From positions 249,847 to 305,004 of the forward strand of contig NZ_KB890425.1 in the NCBI RefSeq assembly GCF_000373105.1: a DNA stretch of 55,158 bases. Reading direction: 5' to 3'. The first letter of the stretch is position 1; the number at the start of each line of letters is the position of its first letter. The stretch comes from Neolewinella persica DSM 23188. GTDB taxonomy: Bacteria; Bacteroidota; Bacteroidia; Chitinophagales; Saprospiraceae. Below, piece by piece: positions 8,714 through 17,833 of the stretch. Position numbers and translations under genes: made by a program. The notes beneath the pieces were generated by a model that saw nothing but the letters and a program-made list of their open reading frames with translations, ran no database searches and had not been told where the DNA came from.

Positions 8714-11700
8714 TTACTTCTTCCTGTAAGCAGGTCCGGTAAGTTCTTCGGCTTTGTAATAGCCTTTCTTCCCGGTTTCCTTTATCTCCGCCCGAACACT
8801 GGTAATAAAATCTTCACTGATAACTGAAGACCGGTTGCCAAAGGCATTGCGCACGTAAGTCATCACGTCGGCAATTTGTTTGTCGTTGAGGAGGTTTTCG
8901 TATGGCGTCATTGGTACCTGCCCGGGATACTCCCTCCCCTTTACGCTTATTGGCCCGATGAGGCCTTTCAGCAGGATCTTGGCAAGGACTTTGGGGTCTC
9001 CAGTAACCCACTCCGAGTCTTTCAACGGCGGGAAGCCGGACGCCGTAAGACCTTTACCGGTTTTCTGGTGGCAAGTTCGGCAAGAGCCGTCTTCATGATA
9101 AATGTCCCAACCGGCAGAGAATTGAGCGAGGTCATCTCCTTTCAGGTGGTTAACGATGATTTCTGAACCCTTACTGATTTTCAGTCCTTCACCCGTCAGG
9201 TGCTTGGGGGCAGCTTCTACAATACTTTTCATCCAATCTTCTACGGGTTGCTGTTCGATCGTGCCCAGGACCATGCGGCCAGCGTCTTCAGGCAGCCAGG
9301 TTCCGGCAACCAGTGCCATCATCCGCACGCGGGGATGCGGGTCAGCCGCAGCGATGTTGAGTAAAGCAGCTTGTTTGTTGATTTGGTGACCGCCATAGCG
9401 TAACGCCTGTACGGCTGCGGCCCGGACCCGGAAGTCCTTCGCCTGCAGAGATTTTTCCATCAACTCCTGGTCAAGGGCATTCTGCCCCCAGGTGACCCAG
9501 AGGCCTTCCAGGAGGCGTTGCTCATAATCTTCGGCGTTCGGGTCACGATCGGAAACCCATGCTTTTACTGCCGGTAAAACTTCCGCTGCAGGCCGCCCCC
9601 GCAATTCACGATGCGTCCTGTAACGGCTCCGGTATTCCGGAAGTTCCAGGTTTTGCAGCAGGGTGGCGATGGAGGCTCCTTCTATATCCGCCGGTGTTAC
9701 CAGCGGGCGAGATGGGTAGGTGATCCGGTAGACCTTCCCGTGCACATGATCCCGTAACGGGTCCCGTGCATTATGCTGCATATGGCCAACCAGAACGTTG
9801 TGCCAGTCGATGAAGTAGAGGCTGCCATCGGGAGCAAATTCCATATCGACGGGACGGAAATTAGGGTCAGTACCCGTAACCAGGTCTTGCCGCCATTTTG
9901 TGGTGAATTCTCCGTTGTCAGTATCGATCATCTGATGCTGCTTCATACCAAGGAAGCCGATGGTGTTATTGATCAGCATGTCTCCCTGCACGTCGTCAGG
10001 AAAGTGGCGGCTGGAAACAAATTCCAGACCGGAAGTGGGCCGGACCATGTGGTCTTCCTCGATCAACTGACTGCCAAGCGGCGCCTGAACACCATAGCGG
10101 TTACGAATGGTACTAGGTAACATCCAGCGAACAGAAGGCCCCGATGTATGGGCAAAAAATGGTTGTCCCCACCGGTCGAAGGCAATACCCCATGGGTTCG
10201 GAATGGGGATCTGTGCCGTCCGTTCCAGATGCCGGCGTTGCGGGCTGTAACGGTAAAAGCCGCCGTTGGTGCCGCGGACTGTACCATAGGGGGTTTCTAC
10301 GCTGGTGTGAAGGAACAGCCCTTCTCCCATGTAGATGGCACCGGAGGGATCTGTTGTGAATGCGCTGGCCGTATGATGAGTGTCATGATCGTCGAAACCG
10401 GAGAGGATGATTTCCGCTTCATCGTATTTGTCATCTCCATCGGTGTCTTTTAACAATTTAAGGTGGGTACCCTGAGATACGTAAACCCCTTCGGGAGCAA
10501 ACTCAAAGCCAACGGGTACGTGGAGATCGTCCGCAAACACAGTAGATTTATCTGCTTTACCGTCGTTGTCGGTGTCTTCGAGGATAAGTAGTTTGTCATT
10601 GGGGCGGGCGTCGCCCGGTTTGTAGTGCGGGTAAGTTGGCATGACAGCGACCCACAGCCGGCCTTTGTTGTCAAAGCTCATTTGGCAAGGGTTGGCCAGG
10701 TCGGGAAATTCGCGCTCGGAGGCGAAGAGTTCTAATTTGTAGCCATCGGCAACTGTGAAGGTATTGGCCAGTTCGTCACCGTAGAGGTAGTCGACGGTAC
10801 CGTCTTCTTTAGTCAATGAGTAGTTGGTTTCGACGGGAGGAAGCTGATAAGTGTTAGCGTCAGCGGCTGGAATATCCATCTCTTCTCCACGCAGCGCCAT
10901 CCAGATGGCCGTGTCCCGGATCATGGTCATCTCCCGAATTTTTTTAATCTCCATTGGGTAGTTGTCCGGACCGAATGGATTGTGCCTGCGGCCATAAACG
11001 TGGACACCGTTCGGGATCTTGAAGTCGTTGTGCCATAACCAATTTTTATCCATAACCAGTTCTTGCACCTGCGTCCGCGCCGCCTCCTTTGCTTTACCGC
11101 CAAACAACCGATCAGCAAGCCAGGGAGCCAGCTTCAGGTAAGACTCGCTGGTGAGTTGAACACCGTCGGTCGTCCCTTCGGTAGCACCCCTAAACCACTC
11201 GGTTGTGGGCGCATAAAGATCGATGAATGGGATATTGGCCGCCGCCGCGACTTCACGCATAGCAGCAGCATACAACTTCAAATTGTCATTTTCTATGGAG
11301 CCATCGGGCACATCCATCACGGCGGATTTGTCCTGGAAGGCTGTGGGCGACATCAGCGCGATTTCCGGCGCCGTCTCTCCATTATAGTCCGAGAAATTAG
11401 TATAGTCTATCCAGGCTTTTAACTCAGCTTTAAAATTGTCGACTCCCTCCGGTCCATTAAAGGATTCACTATATCCGAAGAAGGCGAGCACGACATCTGC
11501 TTCCAGCGTTGTCAGCCACTCATCGGGCGTTGGGAATTCTCCGCGCGGATCAGAATCCCGGGAGAGTAAGCTGTTTTCGTAAAACTTCTCCGCACCGGGG
11601 AAGGCCCATGCATCCATCCGGGCTGAATGCGGCTGAAACCCCGGGGTGTTACCACCGTCACACATGTTCCGAATAAACAGTTGATGCTCGGGAAAACGCA

Positions 11701-11866
11701 ATTGTAACTCCGTTTCGAAATGCCCGAATTCCATCATCCTCGAACACAGGTTGTTACCGACCAGGACGATGTGGTCATTTTTCTCAAGGTTAATAACGGG
11801 GGTAGGCTTCGGCTCGCTACACTGGAACAGCAGAATGATGAGCGAGATAACAGCTAGGTACTTCAT
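8714..11866 (-). CDS. SGNH / PVC-type propeller / HEAT / cytochrome c lipoprotein
   Basis: 1050 residues with a signal and lipobox FQC (Cys16). In order: an SGNH-hydrolase-like domain (~30-265; HIVLVGNNLCSRMMEFGHF, VVLAFFGYSESFNG); a sugar-dehydrogenase-like propeller with calcium-type turns (~370-720; DTDNDGKADKSTVF, DTDGDDKYDEAE); HEAT-like repeats (~740-900; RVRAAAVQALRYGG); and a class I cytochrome c (CRTCH at 929-933, likely axial Met986 in VPMTP). This is the PVC-type haem-binding architecture known from Planctomycetes, Verrucomicrobia and Bacteroidota. It is likely periplasmic and redox-active, acting on carbohydrate or related compounds (inference). The ThuA gene nearby supports a shared pathway. 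Confidence 0.85.
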   Translation of the reverse strand: MKYLAVISLIILLFQCSEPKPTPVINLEKNDHIVLVGNNLCSRMMEFGHFETELQLRFPEHQLFIRNMCDGGNTPGFQPHSARMDAWAFPGAEKFYENSLLSRDSDPRGEFPTPDEWLTTLEADVVLAFFGYSESFNGPEGVDNFKAELKAWIDYTNFSDYNGETAPEIALMSPTAFQDKSAVMDVPDGSIENDNLKLYAAAMREVAAAANIPFIDLYAPTTEWFRGATEGTTDGVQLTSESYLKLAPWLADRLFGGKAKEAARTQVQELVMDKNWLWHNDFKIPNGVHVYGRRHNPFGPDNYPMEIKKIREMTMIRDTAIWMALRGEEMDIPAADANTYQLPPVETNYSLTKEDGTVDYLYGDELANTFTVADGYKLELFASEREFPDLANPCQMSFDNKGRLWVAVMPTYPHYKPGDARPNDKLLILEDTDNDGKADKSTVFADDLHVPVGFEFAPEGVYVSQGTHLKLLKDTDGDDKYDEAEIILSGFDDHDTHHTASAFTTDPSGAIYMGEGLFLHTSVETPYGTVRGTNGGFYRYSPQRRHLERTAQIPIPNPWGIAFDRWGQPFFAHTSGPSVRWMLPSTIRNRYGVQAPLGSQLIEEDHMVRPTSGLEFVSSRHFPDDVQGDMLINNTIGFLGMKQHQMIDTDNGEFTTKWRQDLVTGTDPNFRPVDMEFAPDGSLYFIDWHNVLVGHMQHNARDPLRDHVHGKVYRITYPSRPLVTPADIEGASIATLLQNLELPEYRSRYRTHRELRGRPAAEVLPAVKAWVSDRDPNAEDYEQRLLEGLWVTWGQNALDQELMEKSLQAKDFRVRAAAVQALRYGGHQINKQAALLNIAAADPHPRVRMMALVAGTWLPEDAGRMVLGTIEQQPVEDWMKSIVEAAPKHLTGEGLKISKGSEIIVNHLKGDDLAQFSAGWDIYHEDGSCRTCHQKTGKGLTASGFPPLKDSEWVTGDPKVLAKILLKGLIGPISVKGREYPGQVPMTPYENLLNDKQIADVMTYVRNAFGNRSSVISEDFITSVRAEIKETGKKGYYKAEELTGPAYRKK

Positions 11867-11934
11867 TTTTCGACTTTACCTGGGGAAGATAGGGGAAGTC
11901 TGGTTATTTGGGAAGTCGAATTGGTTGCCCGGCC

Positions 11935-13110
11935 TCAAGGCCGGGCCACCAACTCCTCCACCAACTTCTCAATCATCGCCATACACCCCTCCAGCTGCTC
12001 CACCGTGCAAAACTCATTCGCGCGGTGCGCCTGCGCAATGTCGCCGGGCCCACAAATGACGGATGGGAAGCCAGCATTAGAGAATTGGCCAGCCTCGGCA
12101 GCGTAAGACACCGTACCCGTATCCTGAACGCCGGAGATCTGTTTGACCAGGTCTACGATTGGGGCGTCCTCGGGGGTGTCCAACGGAGGGACGGGCGGAT
12201 GCATCGCGACGTGCTCGATAGCGAAACCGGGGAAGACCTCGCGTCGCAGGGCTACCCGTTCCTCACAATGGGATTGGAAGGCATCGATGATGTCCTGGGC
12301 TTCATCCATGGGGATGTTGCGGAAGTCCCAGTCGAAGCTACACTCGTTGGCAATGATGTTGAAGGCGGAGCCGCCTTTGATGGTGCCGACGTGGATACTG
12401 GTGTGGTTGGGGTGGAAGCGATCATCCGTATGCCCCGCGGCAATCAGGGCGTCCATTTTGTCTTCGAGCCAGACGATAAGGCGGGCGGCTTCGTGGATGG
12501 CGTCAACCTCTTGTTTGATCCGGCTACTGTGGCCCTGGCTACCGCGTACCGTGGTGGTGTAGACCATGATGCCTTTTTGCCCAACCATCGGGCGGAGCAT
12601 GCTCGGTTCGCCAATGATGGCGCCGGCAGGCTGTTCGTCGTAGTGGTCGCGTATGGCCCCGGCAAGTAAGTCTCCGGCCATACAGCCGATTTCTTCGTCG
12701 AAGCTGAAGGCAAAGTAAACGGGTTTTTTCAGGCGCGAACGCAGGAGCAAAGGAACGCTTGCCAAACAGCAGGCGAGGAACCCCTTCATGTCGCAGCTTC
12801 CCCTGCCGTATAACGTATCCCCCTTCAGCGTAAGTTTGAACGGATCGGTATCCCAGGGTTGGCCGACCGTTGGGACGACGTCCATATGCCCACTCAGGAT
12901 GATACCGCCGTCTACCGCCGGCCCGATCCGGCAATGGATGGCCTCCTTGGTCCCGGTTTCGTCGGGGACGGTCTGGTACGCCACGCCGTAACCATCAAGA
13001 TAGTCTTTGATCCAGTTGGCAATGCTGTGATTCCCTTCTCCGCCGAGGACGGGGAAGGCGACCAATTCGGTCAGAATTTGGGTGAAGGTTAGGGGCTGGG
13101 TTGCAGTCAT
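11935..13110 (-). CDS. argE: M20 peptidase, acetylornithine deacetylase type (ArgE)
   Basis: 391 residues from the ATG at 13110; the further in-frame start at 13236 would overlap the TonB-like gene and adds a His-rich nonsense leader. The M20 metal motifs are present: LSGHMDVVPT (His75, Asp77), YGRGSCDMKG (Asp107) and FSFDEEIGCM (Glu139/140, catalytic and metal ligand). The reaction expected is removal of the acetyl group from N-acetylornithine in arginine synthesis, in the cytosol. No other arginine genes are nearby, so a related deacylase remains possible. A TACCTTCG box abuts the start codon upstream. Confidence 0.82.
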   Translation of the reverse strand: MTATQPLTFTQILTELVAFPVLGGEGNHSIANWIKDYLDGYGVAYQTVPDETGTKEAIHCRIGPAVDGGIILSGHMDVVPTVGQPWDTDPFKLTLKGDTLYGRGSCDMKGFLACCLASVPLLLRSRLKKPVYFAFSFDEEIGCMAGDLLAGAIRDHYDEQPAGAIIGEPSMLRPMVGQKGIMVYTTTVRGSQGHSSRIKQEVDAIHEAARLIVWLEDKMDALIAAGHTDDRFHPNHTSIHVGTIKGGSAFNIIANECSFDWDFRNIPMDEAQDIIDAFQSHCEERVALRREVFPGFAIEHVAMHPPVPPLDTPEDAPIVDLVKQISGVQDTGTVSYAAEAGQFSNAGFPSVICGPGDIAQAHRANEFCTVEQLEGCMAMIEKLVEELVARP

Positions 13111-13133
13111 GAGGCGAAGGTACGGAACGGTCG

Positions 13134-13679
13134 CTATGGCTGGGGTCTTGCTCCCGCCCAAACCATGTTGTATTGAATGGTGATGGCCATTTGTGTGCGT
13201 ATGGGTTCGCCCCCTGCGGTGGCTGGCTCCCAGCAAATTCCCTCTGCTATCATATTGTTGATGATCCGCAGGGCGTCCCCACCACGTCCGTGTCCAGGTC
13301 CACGCTTTAGCTTTGGGTTGCGGATTAAGCCGTCGGAGCCTACGAGAAATTCCACTTCGACAATACCCGCCGTGCGTTGAGTGGGATTACCCACGGGATA
13401 GCTGGCTTGGTCGTAGATATAGGCATACATCCTTTTGCTGCTGCAGGCGCGTTTGTCTTTTCCTTTAAAACTTTGGCAGCCCGGAAAGAAAGGCATGGTG
13501 ATGACGACAGGCTCAATAACCTCGGGAATAACCGAAGTAAACTCCTGAGGGGACAACACCAGCGGAGCATAAGGAACGGTGGCCAGCTGGTCTGGTGGCA
13601 TCAATAAAACAAAAGCCATGACGAGTAATCCCGCAAGCCAGGGCAAATAATAGTGGCGAATAGGAAATGGGTAAGGCAT
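13134..13679 (-). CDS. TonB C-terminal-domain protein
   Basis: 181 residues. One N-terminal membrane span (~10-28) is followed by a short periplasmic linker and a TonB-type C-terminal domain (~85-175; IVEVEFLVGSDGLIRNPKLK, ALRIINNMIAEGICWEPATAGG). A pre-domain FPGCQSFKGKDKRACS with two Cys is usual in Bacteroidota members. No ExbB/ExbD genes are adjacent and the proline-rich linker is short, so it may not be a classical energiser for receptors. It lies 23 bp upstream of the argE start on the same strand, with plsC-like upstream of it. Confidence 0.75.
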   Translation of the reverse strand: MPYPFPIRHYYLPWLAGLLVMAFVLLMPPDQLATVPYAPLVLSPQEFTSVIPEVIEPVVITMPFFPGCQSFKGKDKRACSSKRMYAYIYDQASYPVGNPTQRTAGIVEVEFLVGSDGLIRNPKLKRGPGHGRGGDALRIINNMIAEGICWEPATAGGEPIRTQMAITIQYNMVWAGARPQP

Positions 13680-13744
13680 GCAACTAAGATGCTACACCGC
13701 CGATACTTTGGTGGGCAGCCGCACTAAGGAAGTGGAGTAGTAAC

Positions 13745-15013
13745 CTATACCTCAGGTACCGCCCTAAGCATCTGTGCCCTTAACGCCTCCAGCTGCTTAT
13801 TATCTGCGGATGAGCCCGAAAACCGCCCCTTCCAGAACGCCCGGTAAGTCAGCCAGTACTTCAACGCGAAGAGACCGGAGATGGGTAGGCTGAGCAGGTA
13901 TAGCCAGCCCCAGCTAGCCGGGAAGATCCAGTTGAAGGCCAGGACCTGTAAAAGATACAGGATGGGGAGTACGATCCAGCTACCCAGCGTCTGTACGGTG
14001 GCTTTATAGCCCCGGTCGATGCCAAGTGCCTTCCAGATGCCGTTGATGGCCAATAACCATGGTGCGTGGTTGAGCAGGCCATAGAGGTAGAAGGGGAGGG
14101 CCAGCAGGGTGCCGGCGGTCATTTTACGGTCGGGGTGGTTGCTGAATTCAACGTCCAGCTGACCGTTTTTGCGCAGTAATTGATCATAGGAGGTAGCGGT
14201 TTCGCGCAGGGCTTCCAGGTTGTCTTCCGGCATTTTTCGGAGGGCGGCGAGAATGCGTTGGGTGCGGTAGTGATGGTCGCTTACCTTCATCGGTCGCTCA
14301 TTCTGGATGGCGCGTTCGATGGGGCGGAGCAGGTGCTCTTCGGCCTTGTTTTGGGTTTGGATCAGTAAACCCTGCATCTGGTCGGTCAAAACGTTGGTCA
14401 GTGCCCTGATGGCGCGCATGGGGCTTTCCTCAAATTGTTCGCGGTAAGGCGTAACGTCGATCGGTTCACCGTAGCGAATAAATGCCCTGCTGAAGCAGGT
14501 GGTGGGGCTTTCGTAGTTGACGCCGACGGGTTGTACGGAGAGGCCGAGTTTCCAGTCGTTACGATTTTCGGCTTCGAGGGCCATGCTGGCTGCGCCGCCT
14601 TTGAGTCGGCGGAGTTTGCGTTCGAGCTCACTCGCGCCTTCGGGTGCGATGTAAACCACCTCTCCAGCCTCCAGGCCGGCAAAGGTGCGGTTGAATATTT
14701 CGTCGGTGTCCATTCCTTTCGTTGCTCCGGCCTGCTTATCCTGTGGCCGTGCCACAGGAATACAGAAAGGATCGATCAGGAAAGCCATAACGGGGTTGAT
14801 CCACATTGCGGCGTTAGCGAGGAAGTAAGTTTGGTAATCAAGGTGAATACCGACAATGAGGGGGTCGATCAATGTGTTCGGATGATTGCCACACAGCAGG
14901 GTAGGCCCGGGGTGGTTGGCATTCTGTAAATTTTCTACCTCCATGCCGGGGTAGTAAATGCGGAGCATCCAACGGCTCAAAAAATGGAAAATCCAGAAAA
15001 CGAGTTTAGACAT
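13745..15013 (-). CDS. Glycerolipid acyltransferase (PlsC-like) with C-terminal membrane region
   Basis: 422 residues from the ATG at 15013. The open frame runs 96 codons further up to 15301, but that part translates intergenic repeats and is rejected. Motif I is GNHPNTLID (HX4D, His44-Asp50); a later PEGASELERKLRRLKGG holds the acceptor-binding PEG. After residue ~300 come three to four hydrophobic spans (YLYGLLNHAPWLL, SWIVLPILYLLQVLAF, WGWLYLLSLPISG). The likely role is acyl transfer to (lyso)phosphatidate or a related glycerolipid at the inner membrane. Confidence 0.85.
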   Translation of the reverse strand: MSKLVFWIFHFLSRWMLRIYYPGMEVENLQNANHPGPTLLCGNHPNTLIDPLIVGIHLDYQTYFLANAAMWINPVMAFLIDPFCIPVARPQDKQAGATKGMDTDEIFNRTFAGLEAGEVVYIAPEGASELERKLRRLKGGAASMALEAENRNDWKLGLSVQPVGVNYESPTTCFSRAFIRYGEPIDVTPYREQFEESPMRAIRALTNVLTDQMQGLLIQTQNKAEEHLLRPIERAIQNERPMKVSDHHYRTQRILAALRKMPEDNLEALRETATSYDQLLRKNGQLDVEFSNHPDRKMTAGTLLALPFYLYGLLNHAPWLLAINGIWKALGIDRGYKATVQTLGSWIVLPILYLLQVLAFNWIFPASWGWLYLLSLPISGLFALKYWLTYRAFWKGRFSGSSADNKQLEALRAQMLRAVPEV

Positions 15014-15132
15014 GGGCGCAAGGTAAAATGAATGGGTGAATAAAAGAAGGAGCAAATGGCTGCCACTGTTTCCACTCGCCTTGCTCGCCTCAAAGGTACG
15101 ATTACTGCTGAGTAGCTTGCTCTTGTCCCTCC

Positions 15133-15160
15133 ACCTTGCACCTGCGGCCGCGCCAAGTGA
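15133..15160 (+). repeat. Dispersed motif copy, intergenic
   Basis: Contains TTGCACCTGCGGCCGCGCC, a full match to the split consensus GCACCTGCG-N4-CGCC, preceded by CCCTCCACC as in the copy near 28363. Confidence 0.7.
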
Positions 15161-15185
15161 ACTTATGAGTTGGTGAATCGCTGAG

Positions 15186-15300
15186 TTGCTACCGCTACCC
15201 CTCACTTCGCTGCGCTCGTTCGCTAAGGTGAGTAAGGCCAGCGCCACGAACGGTACCTGCGGTAGCCACTCACCAACGCAGTGACCCTCCAACTCACTCA
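15186..15300 (+). repeat. Direct repeat, copy 1 (upstream of ybaB)
   Basis: The best-conserved part, 15247-15279, matches 17700-17732 at 29 of 33 positions and starts CGAACGGTACCTGC. The preceding ~50 bp align more loosely. The two copies flank ybaB and nhaP in the same orientation. Confidence 0.6.
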
Positions 15301-15373
15301 TTATCTAATTCACTACCGGTGAACTAAACCCCCTCCCCAATCATTTTATTCGTTCAAACCAAAAGCCATTGAT

Positions 15374-15682
15374 ATGTTAGGAGACATGATGAACCAGATG
15401 CAGGAAATGCAGGAGCAAATGCAAAAACAAATGGCAGAGCAGTCTTTTACGGCTGATGCCGGCGGAGGTGCTGTAACCGTTACTTGTAATGGCGCCCGTG
15501 AAATAACCAATGTTAAGATTGATACCACCCAGATCGACCTCGAAGATGTGGAAGGTCTGGAAGATCTCCTAGTTGTAGCCACCAACCGGGTTTTGGAACA
15601 GGCGGCGGAATACGAGAAGTCCCAGGCTGGCTCTATGATGAATAATATGTTGCCTGGAGGCTTGGGGAGCCTGTTCGGCTAA
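15374..15682 (+). CDS. ybaB: YbaB/EbfC nucleoid-associated protein
   Basis: 102 residues, normal length. The Met/Gln-rich N-terminal helix (MLGDMMNQMQEMQEQMQKQ) precedes AGGGAVTVTCNG and LEDLLVVATNRVLEQA, as in YbaB/EbfC. The family binds DNA as a dimer and is cytoplasmic. The C-terminal tail is Gly/Met rich (MLPGGLGSLFG). Usually linked to dnaX-recR in other phyla, but here it stands 54 bp upstream of an antiporter gene, probably co-transcribed. Confidence 0.92.
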   Translation: MLGDMMNQMQEMQEQMQKQMAEQSFTADAGGGAVTVTCNGAREITNVKIDTTQIDLEDVEGLEDLLVVATNRVLEQAAEYEKSQAGSMMNNMLPGGLGSLFG

Positions 15683-15736
15683 CCTTCCCGGAGGCGCATA
15701 CACCTCTTTTTTTCCTTCTCTCCTTTTCCCTTCTAA

Positions 15737-17608
15737 ATGGAAGAATTAGCTGGTATTATTGTTCTTGGGATTTTTGCCCAGTGGTTCGCCTGGCGCATAC
15801 GTGTCCCGGCTATTTTGCCGTTGATCGTCATTGGTCTGCTGGTTGGTCCCTTATCTACCTTGATTACGGCGGACGGTGCCAAGTTGATCAATCCAATATA
15901 TAACGGTGAAACGGGTTTGTTTCCCGGGCGTTCCCTATTCTATTTCGTTAGCCTGGCCATTGGTATCATCCTGTTTGAGGGTGGGCTGACGCTTAGGGTC
16001 AAAGAGGTGCAGGAAACCCAGCGCTCCATCCTCCGGCTCATATCACTGGGAAGCCTGATCACCTTTATCGGAGCAGGCTTCGCAGCGCATTTCATCATGG
16101 GCCTTACCTGGAATATCAGCTTCCTTTTTGCCGGGCTCATCATCGTGACGGGGCCAACGGTAATTGCACCTATCCTTCAGAACATTCCGTTGAACCGGAA
16201 TGTGGCCACGGTGCTCAAATGGGAAGGAATTCTGATTGATCCCATTGGTGCGCTGGTAGCTGTTCTCGTTTTCGAATTCGTGAGTACCACGGACCACGGA
16301 ATGGGGTATACCTCTCACGCCATGATCCAGTTTGTACAGGTCGTGCTACTTGGTGGTGCACTGGGGTTTATTTCCGGGATGGCGCTCTACCAAATCATTA
16401 AAAGGGAACTTGTTCCCCACTACCTGCTTAACGTTTTCGTGCTGGCTAGTGTCCTGTTGGTATTTGTTACCTCTGATATACTTGCCCACGAATCAGGCCT
16501 GCTGGCCGTAGTGGTTATGGGGCTGGTACTGGCCAATAAGGATGTTCCCCGAATCGAAGAAATCCTTTCTTTTAAAGAAAGTCTGAGCGTATTGTTGATC
16601 TCCATTCTGTTCATTCTGCTGGCAGCTAATATGGACATGTCGGAGCTGGAATTGCTGGTCCGGGACTGGCGTCCCATCGCCCTGTTTGGCTTTGTCGCTT
16701 TGGTCCTCCGGCCACTGAGTGTTTTTGCCAGTACGTACAATGGAAACCTTAGTTTACCCGAAAAACTTTTCATTAGCTGGGTTGGCCCACGTGGAATCGT
16801 TGCGGCAGGAATTGCCTCACTGTTTGGCCTTACGCTGGCCGAAAAAGGAGTGCCTAATGCGGAGTACATTACCCCGCTGGTGTTTATGATCGTGCTGGGA
16901 ACCGTTCTGCTTAATGCCACTACCGCCCGATTGGTCGCCCGTTTGCTGGGTGTCGTCCAGGATGCTTCTGGCGGTGTACTGATCCTTGGAGCCAACAACT
17001 TTGCGATCACCATCGGTGCTTATCTCAAGGAGCAGGGAAGAACGGTTCATTTGATCGATAGCAACCCCGGCCATATTGCTAAGGCAGAGCGTGCTGGTCT
17101 GGAGGGCATTGTTGCCAATATTTATAATACCGAATTGGCAGAGCTGTACGAACTGCTCGATGTAGGGTATTTACTTGCCTTTACCAGCTCTGACGAAGTA
17201 AATGAATACGCACTTAACCGCTACGAGAAAATATTCGGTGAACGCGGTGCTTACCGTCTGATCACCGTCGATGAGCTAAAAGATACGGCTAAGGTCGACG
17301 ATGAAAATATTTTTAGCCATACCGAGGATTTCATCAACCTCAGCGAATCGAACCGTGAATCTTCCTCCATTCATGAAGTCCCCTTCTCGTCACTGGAAGA
17401 ATTGGGACGCTGGCTGGAATACGCTAGAAAGGAGATAACGGTCGCACCGATTTTCATTAAATCGCCTGATGGACTGTTAAATACTATCCCGCAGGACGTA
17501 AATACGCTGACCCTGGTGACTGGCGACTATTTCCTCGTTTGTCTGGGCTCTAAGCTCCCGGTATTGCCGGAAGTAGACACGATTGTCGGACCAGAAGAAT
17601 CGGTTTAA
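15737..17608 (+). CDS. CPA1-type Na+(K+)/H+ antiporter with TrkA-N domain
   Basis: 623 residues. About 12-13 hydrophobic spans fill residues 1-400 (for example FYFVSLAIGIILFEGGLTLRV, GLIIVTGPTVIAPIL, GPRGIVAAGIASLFG). GPTVIAPIL and GPRGIVAAG are typical of NhaP/CPA1 exchangers. Residues ~411-520 form a Rossmann TrkA-N module (GGVLILGANNFAITIG, VHLIDSNPGHIAKAERAG), suggesting nucleotide control. A C-terminal ~100-residue domain follows. Inner membrane; monovalent cation/proton exchange, ion not decidable. It follows ybaB by 54 bp and is followed by the second copy of the direct repeat. Confidence 0.9.
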   Translation: MEELAGIIVLGIFAQWFAWRIRVPAILPLIVIGLLVGPLSTLITADGAKLINPIYNGETGLFPGRSLFYFVSLAIGIILFEGGLTLRVKEVQETQRSILRLISLGSLITFIGAGFAAHFIMGLTWNISFLFAGLIIVTGPTVIAPILQNIPLNRNVATVLKWEGILIDPIGALVAVLVFEFVSTTDHGMGYTSHAMIQFVQVVLLGGALGFISGMALYQIIKRELVPHYLLNVFVLASVLLVFVTSDILAHESGLLAVVVMGLVLANKDVPRIEEILSFKESLSVLLISILFILLAANMDMSELELLVRDWRPIALFGFVALVLRPLSVFASTYNGNLSLPEKLFISWVGPRGIVAAGIASLFGLTLAEKGVPNAEYITPLVFMIVLGTVLLNATTARLVARLLGVVQDASGGVLILGANNFAITIGAYLKEQGRTVHLIDSNPGHIAKAERAGLEGIVANIYNTELAELYELLDVGYLLAFTSSDEVNEYALNRYEKIFGERGAYRLITVDELKDTAKVDDENIFSHTEDFINLSESNRESSSIHEVPFSSLEELGRWLEYARKEITVAPIFIKSPDGLLNTIPQDVNTLTLVTGDYFLVCLGSKLPVLPEVDTIVGPEESV

Positions 17609-17635
17609 GATGAGCCTCAAAGAGGGGAGTCACTG

Positions 17636-17750
17636 AATATTACTGCTACTGCCACTGCTTTGCTGTGCTTATTTGTCAGGATGAGCAAGTGCAGTACTGC
17701 GAACGGTACCTGCCGCAGCCACTCTCCGACGCTCTAACGCTTCCATTCAC
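17636..17750 (+). repeat. Direct repeat, copy 2 (downstream of nhaP)
   Basis: Same orientation as 15186-15300. The core 17700-17732 begins CGAACGGTACCTGC and differs from copy 1 at four of 33 bases; the left part is more diverged. No gene lies in 17609-17833. Confidence 0.6.
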
Positions 17751-17833
17751 TAAGGCAACAACTGGCCTGTACTGATCGTTATTCATACAGACACTATATA
17801 CCACCCGATTTACAGACTTTCCCTCTCAGACAC

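Larger units (their letters stand above)
15014..15373. repeat. Gene-free stretch with several dispersed repeats
   Basis: Lies between divergent plsC-like and ybaB. It holds one copy of the GCACCTGCG-N4-CGCC motif (15138-15154), one arm of the direct repeat that recurs after nhaP (about 15186-15300), and a fragment AAACCCCCTCCCCAA (15327-15341) like the G-rich palindromes near 33525. No convincing coding potential was seen. Confidence 0.6.

Noticed and set aside
11908..12669. Long plus-strand frame (253 codons) opposite argE
   Set aside because: Antisense shadow of the M20 peptidase; no family pattern.
15014..15301. 96-codon N-terminal extension of the acyltransferase
   Set aside because: It translates dispersed repeats; the normal PlsC-like start with a hydrophobic segment is at 15013.
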